The notes under the pieces are model-generated. The model did not search any database. It was not told the origin of the DNA and worked only from the letters and a program-made list of their open reading frames with translations. This document shows, in pieces, positions 1 to 9,341 of a DNA stretch of 64,000 bases (its first letter is position 1; every line of letters starts with the position of its first letter). The translations under genes were made by a program, and so were the position numbers. The DNA lies in the NCBI GenBank assembly GCA_913775095.1, contig CAJYIW010000001.1, forward strand, positions 1-64,000. Direction: 5' to 3'. The DNA comes from an uncultured Siphonobacter sp. GTDB taxonomy: Bacteria; Bacteroidota; Bacteroidia; Cytophagales; Spirosomataceae.

Positions 1-1
1 C

Positions 2-556
2 CACGACCCTCAGCTGCAGGGCCTGGCTCTGGAGAAGGCTACCACCGCCGAGCTCTCGGCCCTTCGCCTGAGCAACGGGGAAGCCCTGCCCACCCTGGAA
101 GCTTACCTGACCGAGGGCATGAAGCAGGCAGGCACCAAACTCATTCTGGAAATCAAGACCTCGACTTTGGGCAAGGAACGGTCGATGGCTCTCACCGAGC
201 GGGTGGTTAGCACCGTCTACGCCCTGAAGGCCCAGGCCTGGGTAGAATACATTGCCTTTGATTATGACGTGTGCAAAAAAGTGCGGGCTCTGGATCCCTT
301 TGCGAAAGTGGCCTATCTGATGGGGGATCGAACGCCCGAGCAGCTGGCCAGTGATCACTTGAGTGGGCTGGATTATCACTACAAGGTGATGCAGGCGAAA
401 GAATCGTATGTCAGTCAGGCTCAGGCCCTGGGGCTGACGGTTAACGTCTGGACGGTCAATGAGGCGGCCCTCATGCAGACGCTCCTGGAGCAAAAGGCAG
501 ATTTCATCACCACCGATGAACCTGAACTTTTATTGGAGATTAAAAACAAAAAATAA
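2..556 (+). CDS. Glycerophosphodiester phosphodiesterase, 3' part only
   Basis: This is the C-terminal 184 residues of a gene that begins upstream of the window; the frame is open from base 2. The protein segment reads like the second half of a GDPD TIM barrel: a stretch ending LPTLEAYL, then the strand LILEIK with the family's Glu/Lys pair, and the late strand VNVWTVNE followed by the FITTDEPE ending. The family hydrolyses glycerophosphodiesters to glycerol-3-phosphate and an alcohol, usually in the periplasm. The N-terminus and any signal peptide lie outside the window. A strong terminator follows 65 bases after the stop. Confidence 0.85.
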   Translation, partial: HDPQLQGLALEKATTAELSALRLSNGEALPTLEAYLTEGMKQAGTKLILEIKTSTLGKERSMALTERVVSTVYALKAQAWVEYIAFDYDVCKKVRALDPFAKVAYLMGDRTPEQLASDHLSGLDYHYKVMQAKESYVSQAQALGLTVNVWTVNEAALMQTLLEQKADFITTDEPELLLEIKNKK

Positions 557-620
557 GGAACGACCATCAGGCACATAAATAGCCTGAGTTTTAAAATTTT
601 ACCGCTACTACGTAGCCATT

Positions 621-662
621 CCAGACTGAAAAGACGCTCTTTTCAGTCTGGTTTTTTTTTAA
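621..662 (+). terminator. Intrinsic terminator after the GDPD gene
   Basis: A perfect 13-bp stem (621-633 with 639-651) encloses a 5-base loop and runs straight into a tract of about ten T residues. Confidence 0.9.
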
Positions 663-1025
663 GGGTACGTTTGGAGAAAGTGCTAGTTATATAACTTATT
701 GACTAAGTATTTAGTACTAGTAAATAACATAAATAACCTGCCATTCAGCCTGCTGATTTAGTAGTTCGTCTAAATAGGTTTAGCTAAATGCATTTAACGC
801 ATACCTTTAGCCATTGATCGCATAATTTGAATGGATGGTCTCAACTACCCCTAAATAAGAATTGATACTTGAAGGAATTTTAGCTTACTTTTAGTGTTCA
901 TTCGTGTCAACTATACACTGAGAGTTAGAGTAAAAGTTTTTTTAAGACGTCTTTTTAGAGGTCCAGTGTCACTAGGTGTAGCTGAATTCCGCCAATTTAA
1001 TTTCAGCGTAAGCCGAATTAGGATT
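663..1025. other. Intergenic region upstream of the sensor kinase
   Basis: About 360 bases of AT-rich sequence lie between the GDPD terminator and the preferred start of the sensor kinase. A short palindrome (TAGTACTA) sits near 711-718. I see no gene, RNA or clear promoter here, although the kinase promoter is presumably within it. Confidence 0.4.
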
Positions 1026-4000
1026 ATGAATTATATACAAGAAGGACTCTTTCAATTGATGAACGCCGATGAGCGAACCTCAGACTTTCTCCAGCAATCT
1101 GGCTTATGGTCCTGGGATCTTCGATGGGATATCTCCTGGATGAGTCCGACATTCTGGAGCAGTTTAGGTTATGATAGTGCTAAATTGAATGAGAAATGGA
1201 AAGAGTGCATCTATCCGGAGGATCTTGAGGAAATACAGGTTAATCTTCAGCAGTATCTTCAAAACCCGACTGATACCTTTACCCAGACCGCACGCTTTTT
1301 TCACATCAGTGGCTCCGTAGTCTGGATTCGCATCAAAGGAATACCCGTGCATGACTGCGAGGGTGTTCCGGTTCGAATGCTTACGTCTTTTGCTGACGTT
1401 ACCCACGAAAAACAGAACGAACAGAAATCCAGTCAGGATGCTCTTCTCTATAATTACATTGCCAATAGTCAGAGTATCTATATCATAAAAATCAATCCTG
1501 CCGGAGCGTATACCTTTGCTAATCAGTATTTTATTGATGATGTTGGCGTTTCCTGGGATATGCTTAGGGAGTCTTTTGCTGCCGATCATGTCATTGAAGA
1601 AGATCAGGAGGAAGGTCATCGGCAGTTTGAATCCTGTCTGGATCATCCGCAGGTGCCTCACCAGTTGATCTTGCGTCGGAAAGTTGCTGATGGTGGCATC
1701 AAAACCATTGACTGGACCATGATTGGGTTACAGGGCGTGAATGGCGAGGTAACGGAAGTACTGGCGTTTGGTCAGGACATTACGAAAAGCGTCAGGGTTG
1801 AAAAAAGTCTGGAAGTACTGGTCTCCCATATGACAGATGTCCTTTTTACGCTTAATGCCGAAGGGATCTTTACGTATATGTCTCCAAGTTGGACGCGTCA
1901 GTACGGATATGAACTAGCCGATACGCTGGGTCAATCCATTACGGCGTTTGTTCATCCGGAAGATCTGGAAAAATGCTTTCAGGCTCTGCGGGAAACCTTT
2001 GAGAAAGGTAAGGCTCCGGCCGCAGTAGAGCACCGCATACGGCACCAAAATGGTCAATGGTGCTGGGCGTCCACAGAGGCTCGCATCAATGAAGGGAGTA
2101 TGGAGGTTATTCTGACGAGTCACGATATTTCGGAACGCAAACGGGCTGAGCTGGAATTAAACCGCACCCGGGAAATCCTGGAGCAGACTTCGCAGATGGC
2201 CTTAGTAGGAGGCTGGGAGCTAAATCCTGAAAATAAACAGGCTTACTGGTCGCAGGTTACATTCGATATTCACGAATTGGAAGTCCAGAATCCGGTGAAT
2301 CTGGAGAATGCCTTTGATTATTACCAGGATCCTGAAAGTCGTAAGAAAATTACAGAAGCGGTTCAGCGGGCAGAAACCGAAGGGACGCCCTGGGATGAAG
2401 AAGTGCAGATTGTGACGGCTAAAGGCAATCACAAATGGATCAGAACGATTGGTAAGGTCGAGTTTGTCAATGGCGTTTGCGTACGGATGTATGGAACCTT
2501 TCAGGACATAACTGAGCAAAAAATGGCAGGCGAGGAAACGCTGAAAGCTCGCCTCCTGGCGGAAACCGCCAATAAAGCCAAGTCCGAGTTTCTGGCTAAC
2601 ATGAGTCACGAAATCCGGACGCCCTTGAATGGAGTAATCGGATTTACTGAACTACTGACGAAAACCCGACTGGATGAATCCCAGCGGCAGTACACGGATC
2701 TGGTTTTTCAGTCGGCTCAATCCCTGCTCGATATCATCAACGACATTCTGGATTTCTCAAAAATCGAGGCTGGTAAACTGGAGCTTTCGAGAGAGAAAAC
2801 GGACTTGCAGGAGTTAGCCAATCAGGTAGTGGACATGATTAGTCCGCAGGCGTACAAAAAACAGATTGAACTGGTATTTAAAGTAAGTTCTGATTTGCCT
2901 CGCTACATCTGGACGGATGCCGTTCGGCTCAGGCAGGTGCTGGTAAACCTTCTGGGGAATGCCGTGAAGTTTACGCACGAAGGCGAGATTGAACTGAAAA
3001 TTGAACGTCTTTCTACGCAGGGTAAAAGCACCGCTCTTCGCTTCTCGGTCCGAGACACAGGAATTGGAATTTTACCCCAAAATCAGTCAAAAATATTTGA
3101 AGCCTTCGTTCAGGAGGATATTTCCACGACTAAAAAATTCGGCGGAACCGGGCTGGGATTAAGCATTACCAACCGTCTTCTCGGCCTGATGAAAAGCACG
3201 CTGCAACTGGAAAGTGAGTTTGGGAAGGGAAGTACCTTCTGCTTTGATACCGAGCTCGATTTTCAGGAAGATGAACCAAGCCTCGATGCCGTTCTGGATC
3301 ATATCAAATCAGTATTGGTAGTGGACGATAATGCTACTAATCGCCACATTTTGCAGGAAATGCTGGCCTTTAAGGGTATCGAAAGTAAACCCGCGGAAAG
3401 TGGTTTTGAAGCTATGAAAATGCTGGCGGCCGGGCATCGTTTTGATGTAATTCTGATGGATTACTATATGCCGTCCATGGATGGAATCGAAACCATTCGA
3501 CACATCCGTAAGCAGGAGTTCCCGCAACCAATTATTTTGCTGTACACCTCTTCGGAAGATAATCAGATTCAGGCCGCCTGCGAAGAACTGAAAGTCATGC
3601 ATCGTCTCATAAAACCGGTCAAGATTAATGAGTTATATAAAACCCTGGAACAGATTCATCAGGTCAAATCCGGCCCCGTAACGGCCTCTCAAACCATCAT
3701 TCCGGAGCAATGCTTACGATCAGGAGAAATCAATATTCTGGTCGTGGAAGATAACCCGATTAATATGATGCTGGCCAAAAAAATGCTTAAGATGATTCTT
3801 CCGGAAGGAAAAATTCAGGAAGCAAAGAATGGGAAAGAGGCCATAGCGATTTTCAATCAGCAGGAACCGGATTTAATTCTGATGGATATCCAGATGCCCG
3901 AGATGAATGGGTATGAGGCAACGCAGGCCATTCGGACTAAACTGAATGGTAAAAAGGTACCCATCCTGGCCTTAACGGCAGGTACCTTACCCGGAGAACG

Positions 4001-4094
4001 GGAGCGTTGTCTAGCCGCCGGTATGGACGACTACCTGACTAAACCCATCCTGAAAGCCACCTTAACGCAGGCCTTACACCAGTGGCTGTCCTAA
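1026..4094 (+). CDS. Hybrid sensor histidine kinase with PAS repeats and two receiver domains
   Basis: This is a soluble-looking hybrid two-component sensor of about 1022 residues with no clear membrane segment. The N-terminal half holds about four PAS-like domains, recognisable by repeats of YxxPSWxRxYGY or HPEDLE type. A HisKA domain follows with the phospho-acceptor His near residue 528 (MSHEIRTPLN), then an HATPase domain with an N box (NLLGNAVKF), DTGIGI and GGTGLGLS. Two receiver domains have phospho-acceptor Asp near residues 812 (LMDYYMPSMDG) and 954 (LMDIQMPEMNG). The frame is open to an ATG at 894, but the first 44 residues are basic and unlike a PAS start, so ATG 1026 is preferred. 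No separate response regulator is adjacent. Confidence 0.9.
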   Translation: MNYIQEGLFQLMNADERTSDFLQQSGLWSWDLRWDISWMSPTFWSSLGYDSAKLNEKWKECIYPEDLEEIQVNLQQYLQNPTDTFTQTARFFHISGSVVWIRIKGIPVHDCEGVPVRMLTSFADVTHEKQNEQKSSQDALLYNYIANSQSIYIIKINPAGAYTFANQYFIDDVGVSWDMLRESFAADHVIEEDQEEGHRQFESCLDHPQVPHQLILRRKVADGGIKTIDWTMIGLQGVNGEVTEVLAFGQDITKSVRVEKSLEVLVSHMTDVLFTLNAEGIFTYMSPSWTRQYGYELADTLGQSITAFVHPEDLEKCFQALRETFEKGKAPAAVEHRIRHQNGQWCWASTEARINEGSMEVILTSHDISERKRAELELNRTREILEQTSQMALVGGWELNPENKQAYWSQVTFDIHELEVQNPVNLENAFDYYQDPESRKKITEAVQRAETEGTPWDEEVQIVTAKGNHKWIRTIGKVEFVNGVCVRMYGTFQDITEQKMAGEETLKARLLAETANKAKSEFLANMSHEIRTPLNGVIGFTELLTKTRLDESQRQYTDLVFQSAQSLLDIINDILDFSKIEAGKLELSREKTDLQELANQVVDMISPQAYKKQIELVFKVSSDLPRYIWTDAVRLRQVLVNLLGNAVKFTHEGEIELKIERLSTQGKSTALRFSVRDTGIGILPQNQSKIFEAFVQEDISTTKKFGGTGLGLSITNRLLGLMKSTLQLESEFGKGSTFCFDTELDFQEDEPSLDAVLDHIKSVLVVDDNATNRHILQEMLAFKGIESKPAESGFEAMKMLAAGHRFDVILMDYYMPSMDGIETIRHIRKQEFPQPIILLYTSSEDNQIQAACEELKVMHRLIKPVKINELYKTLEQIHQVKSGPVTASQTIIPEQCLRSGEINILVVEDNPINMMLAKKMLKMILPEGKIQEAKNGKEAIAIFNQQEPDLILMDIQMPEMNGYEATQAIRTKLNGKKVPILALTAGTLPGERERCLAAGMDDYLTKPILKATLTQALHQWLS

Positions 4095-4110
4095 CCAATT
4101 GCACCAGTCA

Positions 4111-4158
4111 TAAACGGAAGAACCCGCCCCTTTCAAAAGGGGCGGGTTCTTCCGTTTA
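4111..4158. terminator. Bidirectional terminator between convergent genes
   Basis: A very long, nearly perfect inverted repeat (about 21 bp per arm, GC-rich centre, A/T-rich outer ends) lies between the sensor kinase stop and the stop of the convergent YihY gene. It could terminate transcripts from both sides. Confidence 0.85.
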
Positions 4159-4167
4159 TAGAATCAG

Positions 4168-5133
4168 CTACTGATTTTTACTGATCTGCCCGGCTTGTCG
4201 TTCCGCGTGCTGAAGGGATTTACTGCCTACTTCAACCTCAACTTCTTTAATCGTGACCGCGTAGTCGTTGGGATGAATGGCTGAGCCATATTTGAGAGCA
4301 TAGGCTTTGGTAAATTCTGCTCCAAAATACAGGATCATGGAAGAGTAGTAGGCCCAAAGCAGTAGCACGACCAGCGAACCGGCCGTTCCATACGTTCCCC
4401 CTACATCGCTTTGACTGATGTAAAAGGAAATGGCGAACTTACCAATCATGAAAAGTATAGCGGTTACCATTGCACCCGAACGTACATCTTTCCATTTGAT
4501 TTTTGCGTCCGGTAATACCTTAAAGATTACTCCAAAAATTAAAGAAATGACCCCGAAAGTGATCAACTGGTTTACAACGTAGAAGATAATCACCGTCACA
4601 TCCGGAAAGCGGGCCTGTAATCGATCGCTGACCCCATCAATAACGGAAGTGACCGCCAGTGATACCAGTAGTACGAAAGCCAGACTAACAATGACTGAAA
4701 AAGACAGGAAGCGATTCTGAATCATTTTTAGCCAGCCCTTTTTGGGTTTGGCTCGTATGCCCCAAATGGTGTTGATGGAATCCTGAATTTCAGCAAAAAC
4801 GCTCGTCGCACCAATGATCAGAGTAACAATCCCGATGGTTGCTGCCATAGTGGTTTTGCCGCTAACCGCTGCTTTTTTAATAATGTCCTGCAATTGCAGG
4901 GCCGTGTCCTTTCCTACAAAACCATTGAGTTGCTGGTAAATTTCACCTTCCACCGCTTCGCGGCCCAGAAATATGCTGCAAAGTGAAATAATTACAATCA
5001 TCAACGGGCCCATCGAAAAGACGGTATAATAAGCCAGTGAAGCTCCCAGTTTAGTGACCTTGTCATCTGAGAAGCCTGAGAAGGAGGCTTTGAGGATCTC
5101 CCAAATCCCTTTGAATGAAATTTTCTTTTCCAT
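4168..5133 (-). CDS. YihY/BrkB family inner-membrane protein
   Basis: This 321-residue integral membrane protein has the BrkB/YihY pattern: an N-terminal segment with KLGASLAYYTVFSMGPLMIV, six or so hydrophobic helices, and GTYGTAGSLVVLLLWAYYSSMILYFGAEFTKAYA near the C-terminus. The family was once misnamed RNase BN; its function is unsettled, with export or envelope roles suggested. The frame extends 14 residues upstream, but the ATG at 5133 (MEKKISFKG) gives the usual family start. The C-terminal tail is short, charged and probably cytoplasmic. Confidence 0.9.
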   Translation of the reverse strand: MEKKISFKGIWEILKASFSGFSDDKVTKLGASLAYYTVFSMGPLMIVIISLCSIFLGREAVEGEIYQQLNGFVGKDTALQLQDIIKKAAVSGKTTMAATIGIVTLIIGATSVFAEIQDSINTIWGIRAKPKKGWLKMIQNRFLSFSVIVSLAFVLLVSLAVTSVIDGVSDRLQARFPDVTVIIFYVVNQLITFGVISLIFGVIFKVLPDAKIKWKDVRSGAMVTAILFMIGKFAISFYISQSDVGGTYGTAGSLVVLLLWAYYSSMILYFGAEFTKAYALKYGSAIHPNDYAVTIKEVEVEVGSKSLQHAERQAGQISKNQ

Positions 5134-5312
5134 ATATGTTTCTGAGTAGAAAGTAGGCGGTTGGATAAAGAGCATTAAGCTGGCTGGAGCCAGAAAAATA
5201 ACATTCCACCTTCCTGACTATACGCAGAAAGTAAACCCGGTTCCGAAAAATCCATTGCTGTAATGGGTTGATTATTAGGACGTAACTCATAAGGGACATT
5301 TTGTCCGTGCTG

Positions 5313-6626
5313 TTATTGGTAATGCGTTACGAGTCTGTGGTAAGCTCTGGATCGCATGGCCAGTAAGGTAACCAGTAAACCAATGATACCCGTCAGCGTA
5401 AAGATGAGAGCCATGCCCCGGTCGGGTCCGGTGCCAAACCAGGGGCCCATCCATTCCACTCCCGGGCCGGTGGTCAGGTAAGGAATGAAAACGTATTGAG
5501 CGATTGGACCGATGAAAAGGGCAGTAACCGGAGCGGCCGCCTGTTCGATGCTTTGCGTAAAGCCAAAAACCCGTCCCTGCTTTTCGGGCGGAATAACTTT
5601 CTGAACGATGGTTTGCTCGGCGGCCTCAATGACTGGTACCAGAAGCATATACACCAAAAGACCCGTACTGAGCAGTACCACGGAAGCATGGAGCGTAAAT
5701 ACGCAGCAAACGGCCCACATGATGAGGTTGGTTAGGAATAAGGTTCGTAAAGGGTTATTACCCAGTCCTTTCCGGGCTACAGCTATCCCACCAATGATGA
5801 ATCCCAGACTCAGGAAGCCCCATAATAAACCCCAGATTTGTACCGAAACCAGGGATAAGCCATAGGCGTCCATGAGGGCCATAAATACTCCTCCGAGGAA
5901 ATTATTGAAGCAGTTAAAGAAAATAAGCCCGAATAAACCCGGAATTTCCCGAATGATGTGAACCGTTTTTCGGACATCAAAACTCGGAGCCTGCTCTTCG
6001 CCGTGTGAAAGATTTTGCTCGGGAATGCTTCTGAAAATCAGGTGAATAATGACCAGAATAGTCAGGCCAAGGGCTACAGCCAGCATCCAGAACATCCCCA
6101 GGTAACCAATGGCTAGGCCGCTGAAAATGGAGGAAGCCAGGAATGAAACACCAGTAGCGGTTCCTACCACACCATTGGCTCTATCGCGTTCTTCTTCGGG
6201 TAATAGCACACTGACGAGGGTCGAGAGAGCAATGCTTCGGAGGTTGTCCGCAATGGCCCCCAGAAGTGCCAGCAAGACAAAAATCCAGAGGGAGGGACTT
6301 TGACTATTTCTGAACACAGACAGGGGTGTGGTAACGAATAATATAAAAGCAGCGGCGTAAAGCAGTAGGGAGCTGAGGCTGGAGAAAAGCATCGCTTTTT
6401 TCTTGGAATAGCGATCCACAACGGTGCCCAGAAAGAAACCCGTTAACGCTACCGTTCCTGAATATACTCCAGCCATAACGGAGGTTGTCAGAACGGATTT
6501 GGTTTCCAGATAGACCCAGAACGTAAGCGAAAACCAGACAAAGTTATTGACCAGTGAAGCCGCCAGCGAATTCACTACTACTTCGTAAAATATTCGAAAT
6601 CTGGACTGTATAGGTATTGCATTCAT
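5313..6626 (-). CDS. MFS transporter
   Basis: This is a 437-residue major facilitator with about 12 hydrophobic segments. The first intracellular loop carries the MFS signature as GTVVDRYSKKKAM (residues about 58-70), and LLPEEERDRANGVVGTATGVSFLASS resembles drug or enterobactin exporters of the MFS_3 type. The substrate cannot be named. The frame is open 21 residues further upstream, but the start MNAIPIQSRFRIFYEVVVNSLAASLVNNF at 6626 places the first helix normally. It is transcribed away from the adjacent hydrolase. Confidence 0.9.
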   Translation of the reverse strand: MNAIPIQSRFRIFYEVVVNSLAASLVNNFVWFSLTFWVYLETKSVLTTSVMAGVYSGTVALTGFFLGTVVDRYSKKKAMLFSSLSSLLLYAAAFILFVTTPLSVFRNSQSPSLWIFVLLALLGAIADNLRSIALSTLVSVLLPEEERDRANGVVGTATGVSFLASSIFSGLAIGYLGMFWMLAVALGLTILVIIHLIFRSIPEQNLSHGEEQAPSFDVRKTVHIIREIPGLFGLIFFNCFNNFLGGVFMALMDAYGLSLVSVQIWGLLWGFLSLGFIIGGIAVARKGLGNNPLRTLFLTNLIMWAVCCVFTLHASVVLLSTGLLVYMLLVPVIEAAEQTIVQKVIPPEKQGRVFGFTQSIEQAAAPVTALFIGPIAQYVFIPYLTTGPGVEWMGPWFGTGPDRGMALIFTLTGIIGLLVTLLAMRSRAYHRLVTHYQ

Positions 6627-6909
6627 GGAAAAGAGGTATTCCCGGCAATATGATTGCCTGTTTTTATTAATTACGGCTGATCTTATCAATTTTGAATTAC
6701 GGTATTATTTGCCCTGAATGAAGCATAAGCCGGGAGGTATTTCCCCTTTTGTGATCACTTATTTTTTCAGTCAGCATTTTAGTATAGTTTCGGTTACAAT
6801 TATATACAAATAGTTAACATCTATTCGCTGACCATTACTGGCATACATTTACCATTACTAAGGCAGATCAATTTATTAGAAAAATATACTCATTAAAACA
6901 CCAACTCTT

Positions 6910-7767
6910 ATGAGCTTTATTAAAGCAGGTACCGATACGAACGGTAAAGATATTGAACTTTATTACCAGGATTTAGGAAGCGGCAAACCGGTCGTTTTAA
7001 TTCATGGCTGGCCTTTGAGTAGTGCCATGTGGGATTATCAGTTAGCAGAGCTTCCGAAATATGGTCTCCGGGTGATTGCCTACGATCGTCGGGGATTCGG
7101 GAAATCCTCGCAACCCTGGGATGGATATGATTACGATACCTTAGCCTCAGATTTAAAGGCCGTTCTCGATACGCTTGATCTCCGCGAGGTAACCTTAGTC
7201 GGATTCTCCATGGGTGGCGGTGAAATCGCCCGTTACCTGGGACGCTACGGTAGCGACCGCATTTCAAAAGTAGCTTTTGTCAGTTCCGTGACGCCTTATT
7301 TGTTGAAAACTGAAGACAATCCGGATGGCGTGGATCAAAGCACGTTTGATGAAATTTCCCAGAACTTACAGGAAGACCGGGCGGCCTTTCTCCAGACGTT
7401 CGGGAAACAGTTCTACGGGGTTTCATTGTTAAATCCTGCGGTAAGTTCAGCTCATCTGGAAGGTGATTTCACCCGGGCCTATGCGGCCTCTTATCGGGCG
7501 ACACTGGAATGTGCAACGGCCTTTTCTACTACTGACTTCCGCTCTGACGTGGCGTCAATTACGGTGCCTACCTTGATTATACACGGTGATTCCGATAAAA
7601 CCGTACCTATCGAGTCTTCGGGGGAACGACTGGCGGAAGCCTTACCTGCTGCCCAATACGTCGTTTATGAAGGAGCACCGCACGGGTTGTTCTTCACTGA
7701 AAAGGATCGTTTGACTCAAGACCTGCTGAGTTTCATAGGGGAAAGCCCGATTTCGCAGACTTATTAA
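6910..7767 (+). CDS. Alpha/beta hydrolase (non-haem chloroperoxidase-like); prophage integration target
   Basis: This 285-residue cytoplasmic alpha/beta hydrolase resembles the cofactor-free chloroperoxidase/esterase group. The oxyanion motif HGWPLSS is near residue 32, the nucleophile elbow GFSMGG puts Ser at about 100, the acid is Asp 227 (HGDSD) and the base His 258 (APHGL). The physiological substrate is unknown. Bases 7693-7710 repeat exactly at 58401-58418. Everything downstream of them here, encoding the last 19 residues, appears to be phage-supplied, because a related alternative C-terminus lies just beyond the right end of the prophage. The enzyme should still be intact. Confidence 0.9.
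   Translation: MSFIKAGTDTNGKDIELYYQDLGSGKPVVLIHGWPLSSAMWDYQLAELPKYGLRVIAYDRRGFGKSSQPWDGYDYDTLASDLKAVLDTLDLREVTLVGFSMGGGEIARYLGRYGSDRISKVAFVSSVTPYLLKTEDNPDGVDQSTFDEISQNLQEDRAAFLQTFGKQFYGVSLLNPAVSSAHLEGDFTRAYAASYRATLECATAFSTTDFRSDVASITVPTLIIHGDSDKTVPIESSGERLAEALPAAQYVVYEGAPHGLFFTEKDRLTQDLLSFIGESPISQTY
7693..7710 (+). repeat. attL core (18-bp direct repeat)
   Basis: The 18 bases beginning TTCACTG and ending GATCGT lie within the hydrolase 3' end, encoding FTEKDR. They are identical to 58401-58418 and mark the left crossover region. Confidence 0.85.
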
Positions 7768-7787
7768 GTAACATTGCAGAAACAAAT
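7767..7787 (+). repeat. Candidate integrase arm-type site, left
   Basis: AGTAACATT-GCAGAAACAAAT just inside the left end matches 58267-58288 with a single one-base indel. Its position outside the crossover core and just within each prophage end fits arm-type binding sites of a tyrosine integrase. Confidence 0.55.
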
Positions 7788-7790
7788 TCA

Positions 7791-7829
7791 ATAAGAGGTC
7801 ACTTTACGGGTTAAAGTGACCTCTTATTT
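7791..7829. terminator. Bidirectional terminator at the left prophage end
   Basis: A perfect 16-bp stem (7791-7806 with 7812-7827) with a 5-base loop is flanked by T-rich sequence on the + side. It lies between the hydrolase stop and the stop of the convergent exported-protein gene, whose stop codon is inside the stem. It is phage DNA that now terminates the host hydrolase transcript. Confidence 0.85.
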
Positions 7830-8258
7830 TGTTGAGTAAGAAATTGCCCCCTCAGCCACTTCATTAAATTCTTTGGCTGCCTTATCCAGGGCTTCGAAAA
7901 ACTCGACTCCGCGTTTGGCGTTGCTAACCTTCATGGCATTTCGCGGATCAGTACCCCAGCCATACCCGGCAAACTGAACTACATTTTTTATAACCGTAGC
8001 ATGAATTGACAGGTAGTAAGGAAAGTTACCTGGGCGGATTTGCTTGCCCTTCGTTTCGATGATGCCGAAATCCTTTTCGGTTTTCGCTAGCTCATACCCG
8101 TGACCCTGCAAGTAACGGCCTACGGCTTTGTAGTTGTCCTCTTCCGAAAGGTTCGTGACTACTGTAATGGTATTGCATCCTTTGCAGGGGACAGTATCCT
8201 GAGCTGGGCTCAGGAATGGCAGGCCGACAAACAAGGATAGAAGTAGACGTCTGGTCAT
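7824..8258 (-). CDS. Small exported protein of the lysogeny operon, function unknown
   Basis: This 144-residue protein begins with a Sec signal peptide (basic MTRR, hydrophobic LLLSLFVGLPFL, then a probable cut near SPAQ). The mature part has a CKGC pair near its start and a mixed alpha/beta domain that I do not recognise. Its ATG overlaps the stop of the upstream XRE gene (ATGA), so it is translationally coupled to the two repressors and should be made in lysogens. An exported lysogen product of this kind could alter the envelope or exclude other phages, but that is inference. Confidence 0.75.
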   Translation of the reverse strand: MTRRLLLSLFVGLPFLSPAQDTVPCKGCNTITVVTNLSEEDNYKAVGRYLQGHGYELAKTEKDFGIIETKGKQIRPGNFPYYLSIHATVIKNVVQFAGYGWGTDPRNAMKVSNAKRGVEFFEALDKAAKEFNEVAEGAISYSTK

Positions 8259-8533
8259 AGTTTGCTGAGGTATTCAATTGGTACGGTCGGAGAGTCGTCA
8301 TCCACCCATACTTTCAGGGGAATGCCAGTTGCTTTACTGAGGCGGATCAAATCGCCAATGGAAGGAATGCGTTCCCGCTTTTCATACTTGGAAAGCAGGG
8401 AATTATCAATATCCACTTTCAAAGCAAACTGAACCCGGTTCATTTTCAAGTTTTGCCTTACCTGAAGGATTTTTGCTCCAGTGTATTGAAAAAATTCATT
8501 ATTGGAAATTATGTCCAATTTTCCCGCCATCAT
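8255..8533 (-). CDS. XRE-family helix-turn-helix regulator
   Basis: This 92-residue protein carries an HTH_3-type domain at about residues 20-75: ILQVRQNLKMNRVQFALKVDIDNSLLSKYEKRERIPSIGDLIRLSKATGI, where the recognition helix is near NSLLSKYEK. It is coupled by ATGA overlaps to the CI-like gene upstream and the exported-protein gene downstream. Bases 8500-8519 near its start codon are identical to a 20-base palindromic sequence in the late promoter at 24528-24547. It may therefore bind both its own gene and the late promoter, or the sequence may be a target of CI. Confidence 0.85.
   Translation of the reverse strand: MMAGKLDIISNNEFFQYTGAKILQVRQNLKMNRVQFALKVDIDNSLLSKYEKRERIPSIGDLIRLSKATGIPLKVWVDDDSPTVPIEYLSKL
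8500..8519. promoter_or_regulatory. Operator-like inverted repeat inside the XRE gene
   Basis: ATTGGA and TCCAAT flank a 7-base spacer. The full 20-base stretch, including one T before the repeat, recurs exactly at 24528-24547. Here it lies within the first codons of the XRE gene, and a chance 20-base match in this window is very unlikely. Confidence 0.6.
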
Positions 8534-9315
8534 ATCCGTCGCCTCCTTTCCACTGATACTACGTTGTAAATCTCCAGAACTTCAGCCAAGGGAACATCAA
8601 AATCAGGGTAGGCGGCTTTGTCTTCGTTTAGTGAGTGGCAGGTAATGATTCCATTTTCTACATCATGCTCTGTGATGTCTTTAATCAGAATTCCTTCTTT
8701 GTGTACTACAACGTAGGTTTCGTACTTATGTAAGTGAAATTTGTTCTGCCATAAGAAGGGTTCAATGTTTCGACCTACGACGATATCACCGTCACAAATC
8801 GCATTTCTACGATCGTTGTCCATGCTATCCCCTCGAACCTTGAAAGCACGATATTTACCCTTGTGCCTCTTTTCAACTACAATTGAATGTTTAGGCAGCT
8901 CTTCAATAAATACCGGGTCGTTCCAGCTGGATAAGTAACCGGCGTACGCGAAACTATCTATAAGTGGGATGGTCATCAAAACATGGCCGTCAGGGAATTC
9001 TGCAAACTCACTTCCACTGCGGGTAACACTAAGCTCAACGGGCAAGTCTTCATGAATGCCTAATTCCTCAGCATTAGAAAAGCGAGGTTCATAATCTTGA
9101 TTTATCATTTCCCCATTGCCATAAAGAAGCCAATCTCTATTAATCTGAGGAAACCTTTTAAGAATCAGATCTACGGTTCTAGAAGATGGATTTCGCCTCT
9201 CATTGACAATTCTTCCGACGGTAACATTATTACCTGCCTGTATTTCCTTACTAAACTGATTTTTATTCAAATTAAAGTGTTGCATCAGTTTGCTAACTCT
9301 TTCCCAGGCTTCCAT
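8530..9315 (-). CDS. CI/LexA-like phage repressor with S24 peptidase domain
   Basis: This 261-residue repressor has an N-terminal helix-turn-helix (about residues 5-60, NLNKNQFSKEIQAGNNVTVGRIVNERRNPSSRTVDLIL) and a C-terminal S24 domain. The nucleophile is Ser 164 in VRGDSMD, the general base Lys 212 in ILIKDI, and an Ala-Gly pair at 125-126 (AYAG) is the likely self-cleavage site. DNA damage would be expected to trigger cleavage and prophage induction. The start is the ATG at 9315; a TTG directly upstream is less likely. It heads the leftward lysogeny operon opposite the operator cluster at 9342-9388. Confidence 0.92.
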   Translation of the reverse strand: MEAWERVSKLMQHFNLNKNQFSKEIQAGNNVTVGRIVNERRNPSSRTVDLILKRFPQINRDWLLYGNGEMINQDYEPRFSNAEELGIHEDLPVELSVTRSGSEFAEFPDGHVLMTIPLIDSFAYAGYLSSWNDPVFIEELPKHSIVVEKRHKGKYRAFKVRGDSMDNDRRNAICDGDIVVGRNIEPFLWQNKFHLHKYETYVVVHKEGILIKDITEHDVENGIITCHSLNEDKAAYPDFDVPLAEVLEIYNVVSVERRRRI

Positions 9316-9341
9316 CAAATCTCAATTTTTATCAAAAAAAG

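Noticed and set aside
8255-9315. XRE gene plus exported protein as a toxin-antitoxin pair
   Set aside because: The partner has a signal peptide and no toxin motif, and the XRE gene sits in the repressor operon with an operator-like repeat shared with the late promoter.
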